Source: JACKAF01 sp041391485
Lineage (GTDB): Bacteria > Bdellovibrionota > FAC87 > UBA2466 > JACKAF01
Reading direction: 5' to 3'
Assembly: GCA_041391485.1 (NCBI GenBank)
Contig: JAWKNY010000016.1
Coordinates: forward strand, 14,949-78,948
Length of the DNA: 64,000 bases
In this document: one piece after another, positions 32,928 through 41,967 of the stretch
Numbering within the stretch: position 1 is the first letter of the stretch
Layout of the letters: each line of letters opens with the position of its first letter
Made by a program: the position numbers and the translations under genes
Notes under the pieces: generated by a model
Seen by the model: the letters and a program-made list of their open reading frames with translations, nothing else
What the model was told of the DNA's origin: nothing
Database searches by the model: none

Positions 32928-34636
32928 GGCTTAGGCCTCCTGTAAGTGCTGGGAGCAAACTCCCTAGACGTCGTGTTGTATTCATAAGGCCCACGGTACG
33001 CTTCCAAAGGTTCCGCAAAGTTCTGATGCGGAAGCGGCGGCGTCGGGGCGGCCCACTCCAAAGTGGTCGCTTCCCACGGGTTGTCCGCGGCGGCCTCTTT
33101 GGGTTTGCGAAGACTTGCGAAAATATTGATGAGGAACAGCACTTGCGCTGCCGCCAGCAACCACGACGAGTAGGTCATGATGACGTTTAACGGCTGCACC
33201 GAACGCGCCATTTCGTAAATCGTGGAATCGTACAAGCGCCGAGAAACACCGGCCATACCGATAAAGAACATCGGAGCAAAAATACCGTTCATGCCGATGA
33301 GCGTTCCCCAGAAGTGCAACTTGCCCAAGGTCTTGTTGAACATGCGGCCTGTAACCTTGGGGTACCAATGGTACACACCCCCCATCAGGGCCATCAAGGT
33401 GCCAGGCGCCACGACGTAATGGAAGTGACCAATCACGTAATAGGTGTCGTGCAAGTAAATGTCTGACGCCGTCAAACCCAGCGGTAAACCGGTCAACCCA
33501 CCGATGGCGAACATCGGCAAGAAGGCGAGCGCAAATAGCATCGGTACCGTAAACCGAATCGAAGCGCCCCAAAGGGTCAGCAACAAGACCGTCAGCACAA
33601 TCACCGACGGAATCGAGATGATCATCGTGGTTGCCTGAAAGAACGCGCTCATCGCGGTTCCCATTCCGGTCATGAACATGTGATGCGCCCAAACAATGAA
33701 CGACATGAAGCCGAGGAAAACAATCGCGTACACCGCCGTGTTGTAACCATAAAGAGGCTTACGCGTGTTGGTGACGACAATCTCAGCAACGATGCCGAGC
33801 GCCGGCAGAATGAGCACGTACACCTCAGGGTGCGCCAGGAACCAGAAGAGATGCTGCCATAGAAGCGGGTTCCCGCCTCCGGCGACTTCCAGAGCCTGAC
33901 CACTCACGACTAGACCGCTCGGCATGAAAAAACTCGTTCCAAAGACTCGATCCATCAACTGGAGCACACCGGCTGCTTCCAAAGGCGGAAACGCGAGGAG
34001 CAGGAGAAACGAAGTCACAAGCTGCGCCCAAACCAAAAACGGAAGACGGAAAAACGAAAGACCTGGTACCCGTAGCTGCACGGCCGTCACAATAATGTTT
34101 ACGGAACCTAGTAGCGACGAGGTGATCAAAAAGACCATCCCAATGAGCCAGGCCGTTTGTCCGGCCGGAGCAATGTTTGAAAGCGGGGGGTACGAGGTCC
34201 AACCCGACTGCGCGGCGCCGCCAGGGAGCAAGAAGCTGTACAGCATCACCAGGCCGCCGACAAAAAACACCCAGAAGCTCGCCATGTTGAGCTTGGGAAA
34301 AGCCATGTCCTGCGCGCCCACTTGCAGCGGAAGCAAATAGTTTCCGAAAGCGCCCACGGCCATCGGTACCACGCCCAAGAACACCATGATGGTCCCGTGC
34401 ATCGCGCCAAACTGGTTGTAGAGCTCGGGGCTAAGAATCCCATCCTGAGTGAGAAACTTACCAATGATGGGAATGGACTTTCCCGGAAACGCGATCTGCC
34501 AACGCATCATGAGCATGAGCCCAAAGCCCATCAGCAGGAAAAACATGGCGCCAAGGCCGTACTGGATACCGATCACCTTATGATCGGTAGAAAAGATATA
34601 TTTTCTGATGAATCCTTCTTCGTGATGGCTAGACAT
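32915..34636 (-). CDS. ctaD: Cytochrome c oxidase subunit I
   Basis: 573 residues with 12 membrane helices. It binds heme a and the heme a3-CuB centre. Seen: low-spin heme His in FGAMHGTIMVF, CuB ligands in AHPEVYVLILP (His-Tyr cross-link pattern), VWAHHMFMTGM, and the C-terminal heme ligands in DTYYVIGHFHYV. The K-channel Lys and E286-equivalent region are compatible with the A-type family. ATG 34636 overlaps the ctaC stop by eight bases (ATGTCTAG), so the longer frame start at 34663 is not needed. Confidence 0.96.
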   Translation of the reverse strand: MSSHHEEGFIRKYIFSTDHKVIGIQYGLGAMFFLLMGFGLMLMMRWQIAFPGKSIPIIGKFLTQDGILSPELYNQFGAMHGTIMVFLGVVPMAVGAFGNYLLPLQVGAQDMAFPKLNMASFWVFFVGGLVMLYSFLLPGGAAQSGWTSYPPLSNIAPAGQTAWLIGMVFLITSSLLGSVNIIVTAVQLRVPGLSFFRLPFLVWAQLVTSFLLLLAFPPLEAAGVLQLMDRVFGTSFFMPSGLVVSGQALEVAGGGNPLLWQHLFWFLAHPEVYVLILPALGIVAEIVVTNTRKPLYGYNTAVYAIVFLGFMSFIVWAHHMFMTGMGTAMSAFFQATTMIISIPSVIVLTVLLLTLWGASIRFTVPMLFALAFLPMFAIGGLTGLPLGLTASDIYLHDTYYVIGHFHYVVAPGTLMALMGGVYHWYPKVTGRMFNKTLGKLHFWGTLIGMNGIFAPMFFIGMAGVSRRLYDSTIYEMARSVQPLNVIMTYSSWLLAAAQVLFLINIFASLRKPKEAAADNPWEATTLEWAAPTPPLPHQNFAEPLEAYRGPYEYNTTSREFAPSTYRRPKPCQR

Positions 34637-35426
34637 CGTTCTCATCCTCCCGCTGGCCCGCATCGCTGTACTCTTCTAGATACTGCGCCTCATCCTGAAG
34701 CCACTTCTGAAATTCTTCGTCGGTATCCACGTGGATTTCTCCCCGCATGCGCGTGTGACCGACGCCGCAAAGCTGAGCGCACATGATTTCAAACTTTCCA
34801 GTCTTATTCGCTTCAAACCAAACCGGAACCACCGTCCCCGGGATGGCGTCTTGTTTCACACGCATCACGGGAATACCAAAGCTATGAATCACATCCTTGG
34901 AACTCAGGTAAACCTTGACCTTCTTGTTCACAGGAAAGTGCATCACGTTAATGCTGATGATGTCGTCTTTGGCATTGGGATCGTTCTCTCGATCCAGGCC
35001 GATCGGGTTGTTGTCTTCCGGTGAAATGAGATCCGGACTGGTTTGGCCGAAGATTCCGTCTTTGCCAGGGTAATGAATGTTCCAGGCAAACTGCTCCGCC
35101 GTCACGCGAACCACCAGGGCTTCTTCGTCCGACGGCATTTCGTTCTTCACCTTGCTCCAAATCGGGTAGCTGATGAAGACGAGCAAAAAAACTTCAAAAA
35201 TCGCCACGCCTACTTCCAAGTAGGTTGGGAGACGAAAATGCTTGGGCGTCGCATCGGCTTGGTGGCCGGGTCGAGCCCGAAAACGGAACAGGCAATAGAG
35301 ATAGAAAATTCCCCAGCCCGTAAAAAGTAGGACCATGAACCAGTGCAAGGTGGTGATCAACTGGTCAATCGGCGCCCCATTCGCAGAAATGTTTATAGGA
35401 AGCCACCAGCCGTAGGGCTCATTCAT
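34629..35426 (-). CDS. ctaC: Cytochrome c oxidase subunit II
   Basis: 265 residues. Two membrane helices (LITTLHWFMVLLFTGWGIFY, VGVAIFEVFLLVFISYPIW) precede a periplasmic cupredoxin domain carrying CuA. The ligands are in HSFGIPVMRVKQD and CAQLCGVGHTRMRG (Cys-x3-Cys, His, Met). There is no C-terminal cytochrome c domain and no obvious lipoprotein signal, so an external cytochrome c donates electrons. First gene of the operon behind a TTGACA promoter. Confidence 0.95.
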   Translation of the reverse strand: MNEPYGWWLPINISANGAPIDQLITTLHWFMVLLFTGWGIFYLYCLFRFRARPGHQADATPKHFRLPTYLEVGVAIFEVFLLVFISYPIWSKVKNEMPSDEEALVVRVTAEQFAWNIHYPGKDGIFGQTSPDLISPEDNNPIGLDRENDPNAKDDIISINVMHFPVNKKVKVYLSSKDVIHSFGIPVMRVKQDAIPGTVVPVWFEANKTGKFEIMCAQLCGVGHTRMRGEIHVDTDEEFQKWLQDEAQYLEEYSDAGQREDENDV

Positions 35427-35549
35427 TGAAGAGAACCTCCCGAAGTTAGATGAAAACGCCGCAGCAAGTTTGAAATCCCCAAAAGCACTTTTCCCAAAGC
35501 CACTTCACTCAGAGCACACTACGCTCGCTATTTTCGACTTAGGTCACGA

Positions 35550-35577
35550 TTAATACTGGAAAAATATTCGCTGTCAA
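35550..35577 (-). promoter_or_regulatory. Sigma70-type promoter of the cytochrome oxidase operon
   Basis: On the minus strand: TTGACA (35577-35572), 16-bp spacer, TATTAA (35555-35550), followed by T. It lies about 125 bp upstream of ctaC. Confidence 0.6.
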
Positions 35578-35619
35578 ACCTTTAGCGATTCCAAAACACG
35601 CACCAGAAGCCTCTCTCCA

Positions 35620-37485
35620 TCAAGCGTTGGGATCTTTTGCCTCGAGTTTGCGCAATTGTTCGATTTGCGTCCGGCTAAGGCCCAACCCGCGCAAACTTTC
35701 GTCGGAAGCCGCGAGTATGGTCTCCAGATCCCCGAACTGTTTCAGAAGCTTTTCTTTGGTTTTCTTTCCGATGCCGCGTAGCGTCAACAGCGGAGAACTC
35801 TCCATCGCCTCTTTGTCCCGCCGCTTGCGGTGCCCCTTCACACCGAAACGGTGCGCCTCATCTCGGATCTGCTGAAGCAAAGCGAGTCCGGGGCTGTTGG
35901 CTTTCAGTGCCACATGGTTTTTTCGTCCGGGAAGAAAAACGCGTTCCTCGCTGCGTTCCACCTGCTTGAGATGAAACCCCCGCTCCGTACGCGCCTTAGC
36001 CAACGAACAAATAGGCACTTCAATCTCCAGACTTTCCAAAGCCTTTACGGCCGCCGCAAGCTGCCCCTTCCCGCCGTCAATCATCAAGAGATCGGGGCGC
36101 GGGTTTTCCACGTCCTGAAAGCGCCTGAGAACCACTTCGTGGATCATGGCAAAATCGTTCTGCCCTTCTACTGTTTTCGGATAGTACAGACGGTACCGGC
36201 TTTTAATAGGGACACCGTCTTCAAAATGCACGAGCGAGCCGACCGGGGCCTGGGACTGCAAGTTTGAAATATCAATCCCCTCGATCGTAAGCGGTATCTC
36301 GGCTAAGCCTAAGGCTTGCTGTAAGGCCTCACCCGCTTGCTGAGGCGTGTTCTTGTTTTCTCGCTCCTGGAAAATGAGCTTCGCGTTTTCGTGGGCCATC
36401 CCCAAGAGCCGAATCCCCTTTTCCGTGCGGCCGATGCGCACCCGGACTTTCTTTTTTGCCTGCTCACCGAGCCACGACTCGAGATCTTTGCGATCGGGAA
36501 AATCTTCGGCCATCCAAATCTCATCCGGGATCAAGGATTTTGAATAAACTTGCGGTAGGAAGGTAGCGGTGGCCGTTTCCAGATCATCAATCCCAAGGGG
36601 CACGCGGTAAGCCTTTCTTCCGGTAAGAAACCCGCCGCGGATATAGAGGATAACCCACTGGACAACAGACTCATCCCCCTGCGTGCCGACGTGGCGCCCG
36701 ATCACATCAATGTCCTGCTGCCGCTCGGCCAATACGGCATCTTGCTTTGCGGAAATCTTTTTCAAGGCGACTAGCTTGTCTCGCAAGATGCGGGCCTGCT
36801 CGTACTTTTGTGCCGCCGAGGCTTCTTTCATCTGAGCTTTTAAACTCTTTTCTAACTCCGCCTTCTTCCCATTCAAAAAGAGAATGGCCTCACGGACCTG
36901 AGCGCCATAGTCTTGCTCCGAAACGTAATCCACACAAGGGGCCGTGCAGGTCCCAATTTCGTAGCTGAGACAAGGACGCGTCCGATTTTTGAATTTCGCA
37001 TCCGAACAATCCCGAATCTGAAAAGTCTTTAGGAGGAAACGGCTGATGTCTCTTACCCCAGCACTGTAAGGACCAAAGTACTTTAACTCCGGCGATAGTT
37101 TCACTTTTCGCGTGATACGGAACTGCGGAAACGGGTGGGTAAAGTCCAGGACGAAATAGGGAAAGTTCTTGTCGTCCTTTAAGCGCACGTTGTAACGAGG
37201 CCGGTGCTTCTTGATGAGATTGCATTCTAGTAGAAGCGCCTCCAGCTCCGTGTTCGTCACCGTGAATTCAAGCGTCGAGATCTTGGTAACCAGGACCCGC
37301 GTCTTGGGTGAGAGGTTGGATGCTTTTTGAAAGTAACTGCGGATCCGGTTCTTGAGATTCTTGGCCTTACCTACGTAAAGAATGCGCTGGCCAGAATCGC
37401 GCATCACGTAGACCCCGGGTTGCACCGGCCAGTGCTTGATCTCCTCCAGAAATTTCACTTGTCGGGAGCTTGGCGTGGATGCCAT
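35620..37485 (-). CDS. uvrC: Excinuclease ABC subunit C
   Basis: 621 residues. GIY-YIG nuclease domain at the N-terminus (PGVYVMRDSGQRILYVGKAK). A Cys cluster CLSYEIGTCTAPC follows, then a UvrB-interacting UVR segment around residues 200-240. The C-terminal endonuclease domain is marked by GIDISNLQSQAPVGSLVHFEDG, PDLLMIDGGKGQLAAA and RDEAHRFGVKGHR. A final helix-hairpin-helix is present (LRGIGKKTKEKLLKQFG). UvrC makes both incisions in nucleotide excision repair. ATG 37485 has AGGAG seven bases upstream. It is head to head with thpR, 14 bp between start codons. Confidence 0.97.
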   Translation of the reverse strand: MASTPSSRQVKFLEEIKHWPVQPGVYVMRDSGQRILYVGKAKNLKNRIRSYFQKASNLSPKTRVLVTKISTLEFTVTNTELEALLLECNLIKKHRPRYNVRLKDDKNFPYFVLDFTHPFPQFRITRKVKLSPELKYFGPYSAGVRDISRFLLKTFQIRDCSDAKFKNRTRPCLSYEIGTCTAPCVDYVSEQDYGAQVREAILFLNGKKAELEKSLKAQMKEASAAQKYEQARILRDKLVALKKISAKQDAVLAERQQDIDVIGRHVGTQGDESVVQWVILYIRGGFLTGRKAYRVPLGIDDLETATATFLPQVYSKSLIPDEIWMAEDFPDRKDLESWLGEQAKKKVRVRIGRTEKGIRLLGMAHENAKLIFQERENKNTPQQAGEALQQALGLAEIPLTIEGIDISNLQSQAPVGSLVHFEDGVPIKSRYRLYYPKTVEGQNDFAMIHEVVLRRFQDVENPRPDLLMIDGGKGQLAAAVKALESLEIEVPICSLAKARTERGFHLKQVERSEERVFLPGRKNHVALKANSPGLALLQQIRDEAHRFGVKGHRKRRDKEAMESSPLLTLRGIGKKTKEKLLKQFGDLETILAASDESLRGLGLSRTQIEQLRKLEAKDPNA

Positions 37486-37499
37486 GCACACTCCTAGGG

Positions 37500-38054
37500 A
37501 TGCGATACCAAAGGTTGTTCATAGGGGTTCTGCCCCAGCCCGAAATAGTAAAAGATCTAGCGGCAATCCAACAGGTTTTTAGTTCTAAAATCGGGAAAGC
37601 CGGGCTGAAGGTGCGCCTGACGAAGCCTGAAAACCTACACCTTACCCTGCACTTTATAGGGCCAGCGGAAGAAAAGGCCGTAGACACCCTTCTCGCGCGA
37701 GTTTCGGAATTGGCAGAACGCCACCGATCTTTTTCCCAGGTGCTCGATGTACCGGTCGCCTTCCCGTCCAAGGCCCGCTGCCGGGTGGCGGGACTCGGGG
37801 CAAACGCTCCCGGCACGGCACTCCTGAAGCTCTGGCAGGATCTCGGAGCCGCCCTTCACGGCTCGTCGCTCCCGCTTGAGAATCGGACCTACGTCCCCCA
37901 TGTTTCGCTGTTGCGTTGCCCACAGCCCATGCGGTTTCCGGATTTCTTGGTCGAACCGTATGCGCTTCGGATTGATAGCTACGCCCTTATCGAGAGCCGT
38001 CTCGGCGGTGGGGGCTCAAAGTATGAGATCCTCAAGAGTTTCCGACTCCTTTAG
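37500..38054 (+). CDS. thpR: RNA 2',3'-cyclic phosphodiesterase (2'-5' RNA ligase family)
   Basis: 184 residues. Starts MRYQRLFIGVLPQPE, the usual strand of the 2H phosphoesterase fold. The two HxT/S motifs are in ENLHLTLHFIG and YVPHVSLLRC. It hydrolyses RNA 2',3'-cyclic phosphates and can ligate tRNA halves in vitro. The start is separated from the divergent uvrC ATG by 14 bp, so each gene's promoter must lie inside the other. No good SD precedes this ATG. Confidence 0.9.
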   Translation: MRYQRLFIGVLPQPEIVKDLAAIQQVFSSKIGKAGLKVRLTKPENLHLTLHFIGPAEEKAVDTLLARVSELAERHRSFSQVLDVPVAFPSKARCRVAGLGANAPGTALLKLWQDLGAALHGSSLPLENRTYVPHVSLLRCPQPMRFPDFLVEPYALRIDSYALIESRLGGGGSKYEILKSFRLL

Positions 38055-38269
38055 GAGGGGCCAGAACCGATTTCCTCAGGAAAAGATTGGAAACCCGACT
38101 AGCCGAGACTGGAAAGCCCAGATTAGGAAATCATTGAAGATTTCTCCTTGCGGGCTCCCAGGGCGCCGTGATACCCACACTCAGGATTAAATACACACGC
38201 CCTCAACAACTCTGGTCTTTACCCCAATGGGTAGAGCACAACGGGGGCGGAGGCTAAACCGGAGGAATC

Positions 38270-39257
38270 ATGCCTGAAATTTCCATGCGTAACATGTTGT
38301 CTGCTGGGGTCCACTATGGTCACCAAACCCATCGTTGGAATCCCAAAATGCGCCGCTACATTTTTGCCCCCCGTAACGGCATCTATATTATTGATTTGGA
38401 AAAAACGGTCACCCACGCCCGCGAAGCGTGCAACTACCTGAAAAAGGTCGTCAGCGGTGGCGGCAAGGTGCTCTTCGTGGCGACCAAGAAGCAGGCCAAG
38501 ACAGTTTTGAAAGAAGCGGCAATCCGCGCCGGAATGCCCTACGTCTCCGAACGTTGGTTGGGCGGTACGCTCACCAACTTCACAACCATTCGTAGCGGTA
38601 TCGAGCGTCTCGAAAACATCGAGCGCATGAAGGAGGATGGCACGTACCAAATGCTTCCCAAAAGGAAACGGTACGCCTGGAACGCAAGCGCAAGAAATTG
38701 GAGCTTAACTTGGGCGGTCTCCGCGACATGAAGGCCCACCCCACAGCTCTGTTTGTGATCGATCCGCAGATCGAAAAGAATGCGGTCCGTGAAGCCAATC
38801 GTCTCGGCATTCCAGTCGTAGCGCTGGTGGATACGAATTGTGATCCCGATCCCATCGACTACGTTATTCCCGGAAACGATGACGCGATTAAGTCGGTCAC
38901 GCTTTTTGCCAATTTGATCGCCGACGCTTGTTCCGAAGGTGGCGCTGCTTACGAGCAGAAGATGCGCCAACACGCACCCGCACCCGCTGCACCCGCGAAG
39001 GAAGAGGAACAAACCGAAAGCGCAGAAGCTGCTGCCCCGTCCGGCCCCGTGGTCGAACGTGTGGTTCGCCGCAATCTGAAGATCCCGACGGAAATCGATT
39101 ACCGCGATGACGCTGGCGAAGAAGAGGAAGTCGCCGCAGCCCCTGCTGCCGCCGAAGGTGAAGCGGAAGAAGCCGTTGAAGCCAAGGCCGGTGAAGAGGG
39201 CAAAGCTGCGGAAGACAAGAGCCCGCAAAGAAGAAGAAAACGAAGGATAAGGAGTAA
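38270..39257 (+). CDS. rpsB: 30S ribosomal protein S2 with long acidic C-terminal tail, two frame breaks
   Basis: About 329 residues once one A is restored at 38660-38663 (repaired: MLPKKETVRLERKRKK) and one base near 39224-39228 (repaired end SPAKKKKTKDKE, TAA 39255-39257). The S2 core is standard: GVHYGHQTHRWNPKM, SERWLGGTLTNF, DLGGLRDMKAHP-type region, PVVALVDTNCDPD. After residue about 235 comes an Ala/Glu-rich tail of about 90 residues ending in a Lys run, absent from E. coli S2 (241 aa). S2 is essential, so both breaks are almost certainly sequence errors. First gene of the rpsB-tsf-pyrH-frr operon; good SD (GGAGG). Confidence 0.93.
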
Positions 39258-39261
39258 GCCC

Positions 39262-39867
39262 GTGAGCATGGACCTAATCAAAGAGTTGAGAGAAAAAACC
39301 GGCGCCGGCATGATGGATTGCAAAAAGGCGCTGCTTGAATGCTCCAACGATGTGGAGAAGGCTGCCAGTACCTGCGCAAGCAGGGCATCGCGAAGGCCGC
39401 CAAACGCTCGGGTCGTGCCGCAGCCGAAGGGTTGATCCAGTCCTACATTCACGGAAACGGTAAGATCGGCGTTCTGCTTGAGCTTAACTGCGAAACCGAT
39501 TTCGTCGCCAAGACGGATGATTTCCAGAAACTGGCTCACGAGATTTCGCTTCAGATAGCGCTTCCAGCCCGCAGTTCCTTAACGCCGACGCCGTTCCATC
39601 GGACGTTGTTGAAAAGGAAAAAGCGGTGCTGAGAGAAGTCGCGCTCAAGGAAGGAAGCCCGCGCAGGTCATCGACAAGATTTTGGACGGTCAGATTAAGA
39701 AGTTCTTTCAAGACATCTGCTTGATGGAACAGCCTTACGTCAAAGAACCGAAAAAGAATGTTGAGACCTTGATCAAGGAACACATCGGTAAGCTCGGTGA
39801 GAACATTACTGTCCGCCGTTTTTCGCGCTTTCAAGTTGGCGAAAAACTTCCCGGACAAGAAGCCTGA
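39262..39867 (+). CDS. tsf: Elongation factor Ts, short form, three frame breaks
   Basis: About 202 residues after restoring single bases at 39366-39370, 39559-39561 and 39654-39657. Continuous repaired segments: DLIKELREKTGAGMMDCKKA, AASYLRKQGIAKAAKRSGRA, ELNCETDFVAKTDDF, VLREVALKEGKPAQVIDKIL, and ITVRRFSRFQVGEKL. TDFVAK is the EF-Tu contact. The product lacks the second half of the core seen in E. coli EF-Ts (283 aa) and resembles the short Thermus type. EF-Ts recycles EF-Tu-GDP. GTG 39262 has AAGGAG well spaced; ATG 39268 is the alternative. The gene must be intact in vivo, so errors are assumed. Confidence 0.92.
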
Positions 39868-39905
39868 GCCCTACCGGCAACTCGCCAAACGGCAGGAAGG
39901 AAAGA

Positions 39906-40634
39906 ATGGGAGCCGGAGAAGTTCGCTATAAACGTATCCTGCTGAAACTAAGCGGCGAAGCCTTGGCTGGCGGCAACGGATTTGGGATCGACGCCCCGAC
40001 CATCGATCGTATCAGTAACGAAATTAAGGAAGTCCACGAGTTGGGCGCCGAGGTCGCCATCGTGATTGGTGGTGGCAACATCTTTCGTGGTCTCGGTGAA
40101 ACGGGCCGCCAGATGGAGCGTAGTGCGGCCGACCAGATGGGGATGCTCGCTACCGTTATCAACAGCCTCGCATTGCAAGACTGCCTGGAAAAGCTCGGGG
40201 TCTACACACGTGTGATGTCGGCGATTGAGATGCCCCAAGTATGTGAACCTTACATCCGTCGCCGCGCGATTCGCCACCTTGAAAAGCAACGCGTGATTAT
40301 CTTTGCGGCAGGTACCGGAAGCCCCTATTTCACCACCGATACGGCCGCCGGGTTGCGCGCCACAGAGATCGGTTGTGAGGTGATCCTCAAAGCCACCAAG
40401 GTGGATGGGGTCTACACAGACGATCCGATGATCAACAAAGACGCCAAGCTTTTCAAAGAGCTAGATTACCTGGACGTTCTTCAGAAAAATCTAAAGGTGA
40501 TGGATTCCACAGCGATCTCGCTCTGCATGGATAACGACTTACCCATTTTGGTTTTCAATCTGAACACTCCGGGTAACTTCAAGCGAGTTATCATGGGCAG
40601 TGACATCGGCACTATCGTAAGGAGAAAATCGTGA
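39906..40634 (+). CDS. pyrH: Uridylate kinase
   Basis: 242 residues of the amino-acid-kinase fold: RILLKLSGEALAGGNGFGID, VAIVIGGGNIFRG, RSAADQMGMLATVINSLAL, IFAAGTGSPYFTTDTAAGLRA, KATKVDGVYTDDP. It phosphorylates UMP to UDP for pyrimidine nucleotide supply. It sits in its conserved place between tsf and frr; the frr GTG overlaps the pyrH stop. Confidence 0.98.
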   Translation: MGAGEVRYKRILLKLSGEALAGGNGFGIDAPTIDRISNEIKEVHELGAEVAIVIGGGNIFRGLGETGRQMERSAADQMGMLATVINSLALQDCLEKLGVYTRVMSAIEMPQVCEPYIRRRAIRHLEKQRVIIFAAGTGSPYFTTDTAAGLRATEIGCEVILKATKVDGVYTDDPMINKDAKLFKELDYLDVLQKNLKVMDSTAISLCMDNDLPILVFNLNTPGNFKRVIMGSDIGTIVRRKS

Positions 40635-41170
40635 GCGCACTAACTGACGGACAGGGTCACATGGACAAAGCGCTGCAGCACTTGAAGCAGGAGTTTTCCA
40701 AGCTCCGCGTGGGAAGAGCTTCTACTGCGATGATAGATTCGGTGAAGGTCGATGCTTACGGCAGCACCATGTCCATTAAGGAAGTGGCCGCTCTTTCAAC
40801 GCCTGACTCCAGGACGATTGCCATTCAGCCGTGGGACATGAGCCTAATCAACGCTATTGAGAAATCTATTTTGGCTGCGAATCTCGGTCTAACACCGATG
40901 AATGACGGCAAACTGATACGCATCAATTTGCCCCCTCTCACCGAAGATCGCCGCAAAGACTTCGTCAAACAGATCAAGGCATCGGGCGAGGACTCCAAGG
41001 TTGCTATCCGCAACATCCGACGTCAGATCCTCGATGGGCTGAAAGACGACGACCTCACGGAAGACGAGAAGAAAAAATCTCAAGACGATATCCAAAAACT
41101 TACGGACAAGTACATCAAGCAGGTAGACGATTTGGTCAGCAGCAAGTCTGATGAGCTGCTGACATTGTAA
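40631..41170 (+). CDS. frr: Ribosome recycling factor
   Basis: 179 residues. LKQEFSKLRVGRASTAMIDSV, then VDAYGSTMSIKEVAALSTPDSRTIAIQPWD and LIRINLPPLTEDRRKDFVKQ are the three-helix-bundle and hinge landmarks. With EF-G it splits post-termination ribosomes. GTG start overlapping pyrH. Ends two bases before uppS. Confidence 0.98.
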   Translation: MSALTDGQGHMDKALQHLKQEFSKLRVGRASTAMIDSVKVDAYGSTMSIKEVAALSTPDSRTIAIQPWDMSLINAIEKSILAANLGLTPMNDGKLIRINLPPLTEDRRKDFVKQIKASGEDSKVAIRNIRRQILDGLKDDDLTEDEKKKSQDDIQKLTDKYIKQVDDLVSSKSDELLTL

Positions 41171-41172
41171 AA

Positions 41173-41967
41173 ATGACTTTCCGTCCTCCCATTGTCGATC
41201 CAGCACACGATCGCAAAGTATTTCCGCGTCTTCCTCGCCACATCGCCATCATCATGGATGGAAACGGACGTTGGGCGAAACAGCGCGGCTACCACCGCAT
41301 ACGCGGCCACTGGGAAGGCGCAAGACGCGTGGATGAAATCACGACCGAGTGTGCCCGTTTGGGAGTCGAGTACCTCACCCTCTACGCTTTTTCCACGGAG
41401 AACTGGAACCGACCGGAGTCCGAAGTCAGCATGCTGATGCGTATTCTGGTGCACTATTTGAAAGCGATGGAGAAAAAACTGGTAAGGGAACGAGTCGCTC
41501 TCGCGGCACAAGGAACCCTCGATCGCTTGCCCGAAAAAGTTCAAAAGTCTCTTTTCCACGTCATGCAACTGACTTCGGAGTTTGAGCCTAGAATGGTACT
41601 CAACCTCAGTCTGTCTTATGGGGGACGCACCGAGATCTTGGATAGCGCAAAAGAACTCGCGCGCCGTGCGCTCGCCGGCGAACTCAATTTGGAGAAGCTT
41701 TCGGAGGAAGAGTTTAGGAAATCTCTTTACCAACCCGAAATCCCGGATCCGGATCTGCTCATACGGTCTGGCGGGGAATTCCGTATCAGCAATTTTTTGT
41801 TGTGGCAGGCGGCCTACGCGGAACTGTATATTACTGACACTCTTTGGCCGGACTTTGGGCCTGAAGCCCTCCACAAGGCGATCACCGAGTACGGTGAACG
41901 AGAACGCCGCTTTGGGAAGACTTCGGAGCAAGTGGCACCCTCACGTCCGGAACAGGGGCTCTCATGA
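41173..41967 (+). CDS. uppS: Undecaprenyl diphosphate synthase
   Basis: 264 residues. HIAIIMDGNGRWAKQRGYHR contains the catalytic Asp and the GNGRWA loop. YLTLYAFSTENWNRPESEV and DPDLLIRSGGEFRISNFLLW complete the cis-prenyltransferase signature. It makes the C55 lipid carrier for peptidoglycan and O-antigen precursors from isoprenoids, supplied by the MEP genes dxr, ispD and ispF in this window. Overlaps cdsA by four bases. Confidence 0.98.
   Translation: MTFRPPIVDPAHDRKVFPRLPRHIAIIMDGNGRWAKQRGYHRIRGHWEGARRVDEITTECARLGVEYLTLYAFSTENWNRPESEVSMLMRILVHYLKAMEKKLVRERVALAAQGTLDRLPEKVQKSLFHVMQLTSEFEPRMVLNLSLSYGGRTEILDSAKELARRALAGELNLEKLSEEEFRKSLYQPEIPDPDLLIRSGGEFRISNFLLWQAAYAELYITDTLWPDFGPEALHKAITEYGERERRFGKTSEQVAPSRPEQGLS

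Noticed and set aside
38660..39660. Programmed frameshifting in rpsB and tsf
   Set aside because: Five different sites, no slippery heptamers with pseudoknots, and canonical protein restored by one base each time; local sequence errors are simpler.
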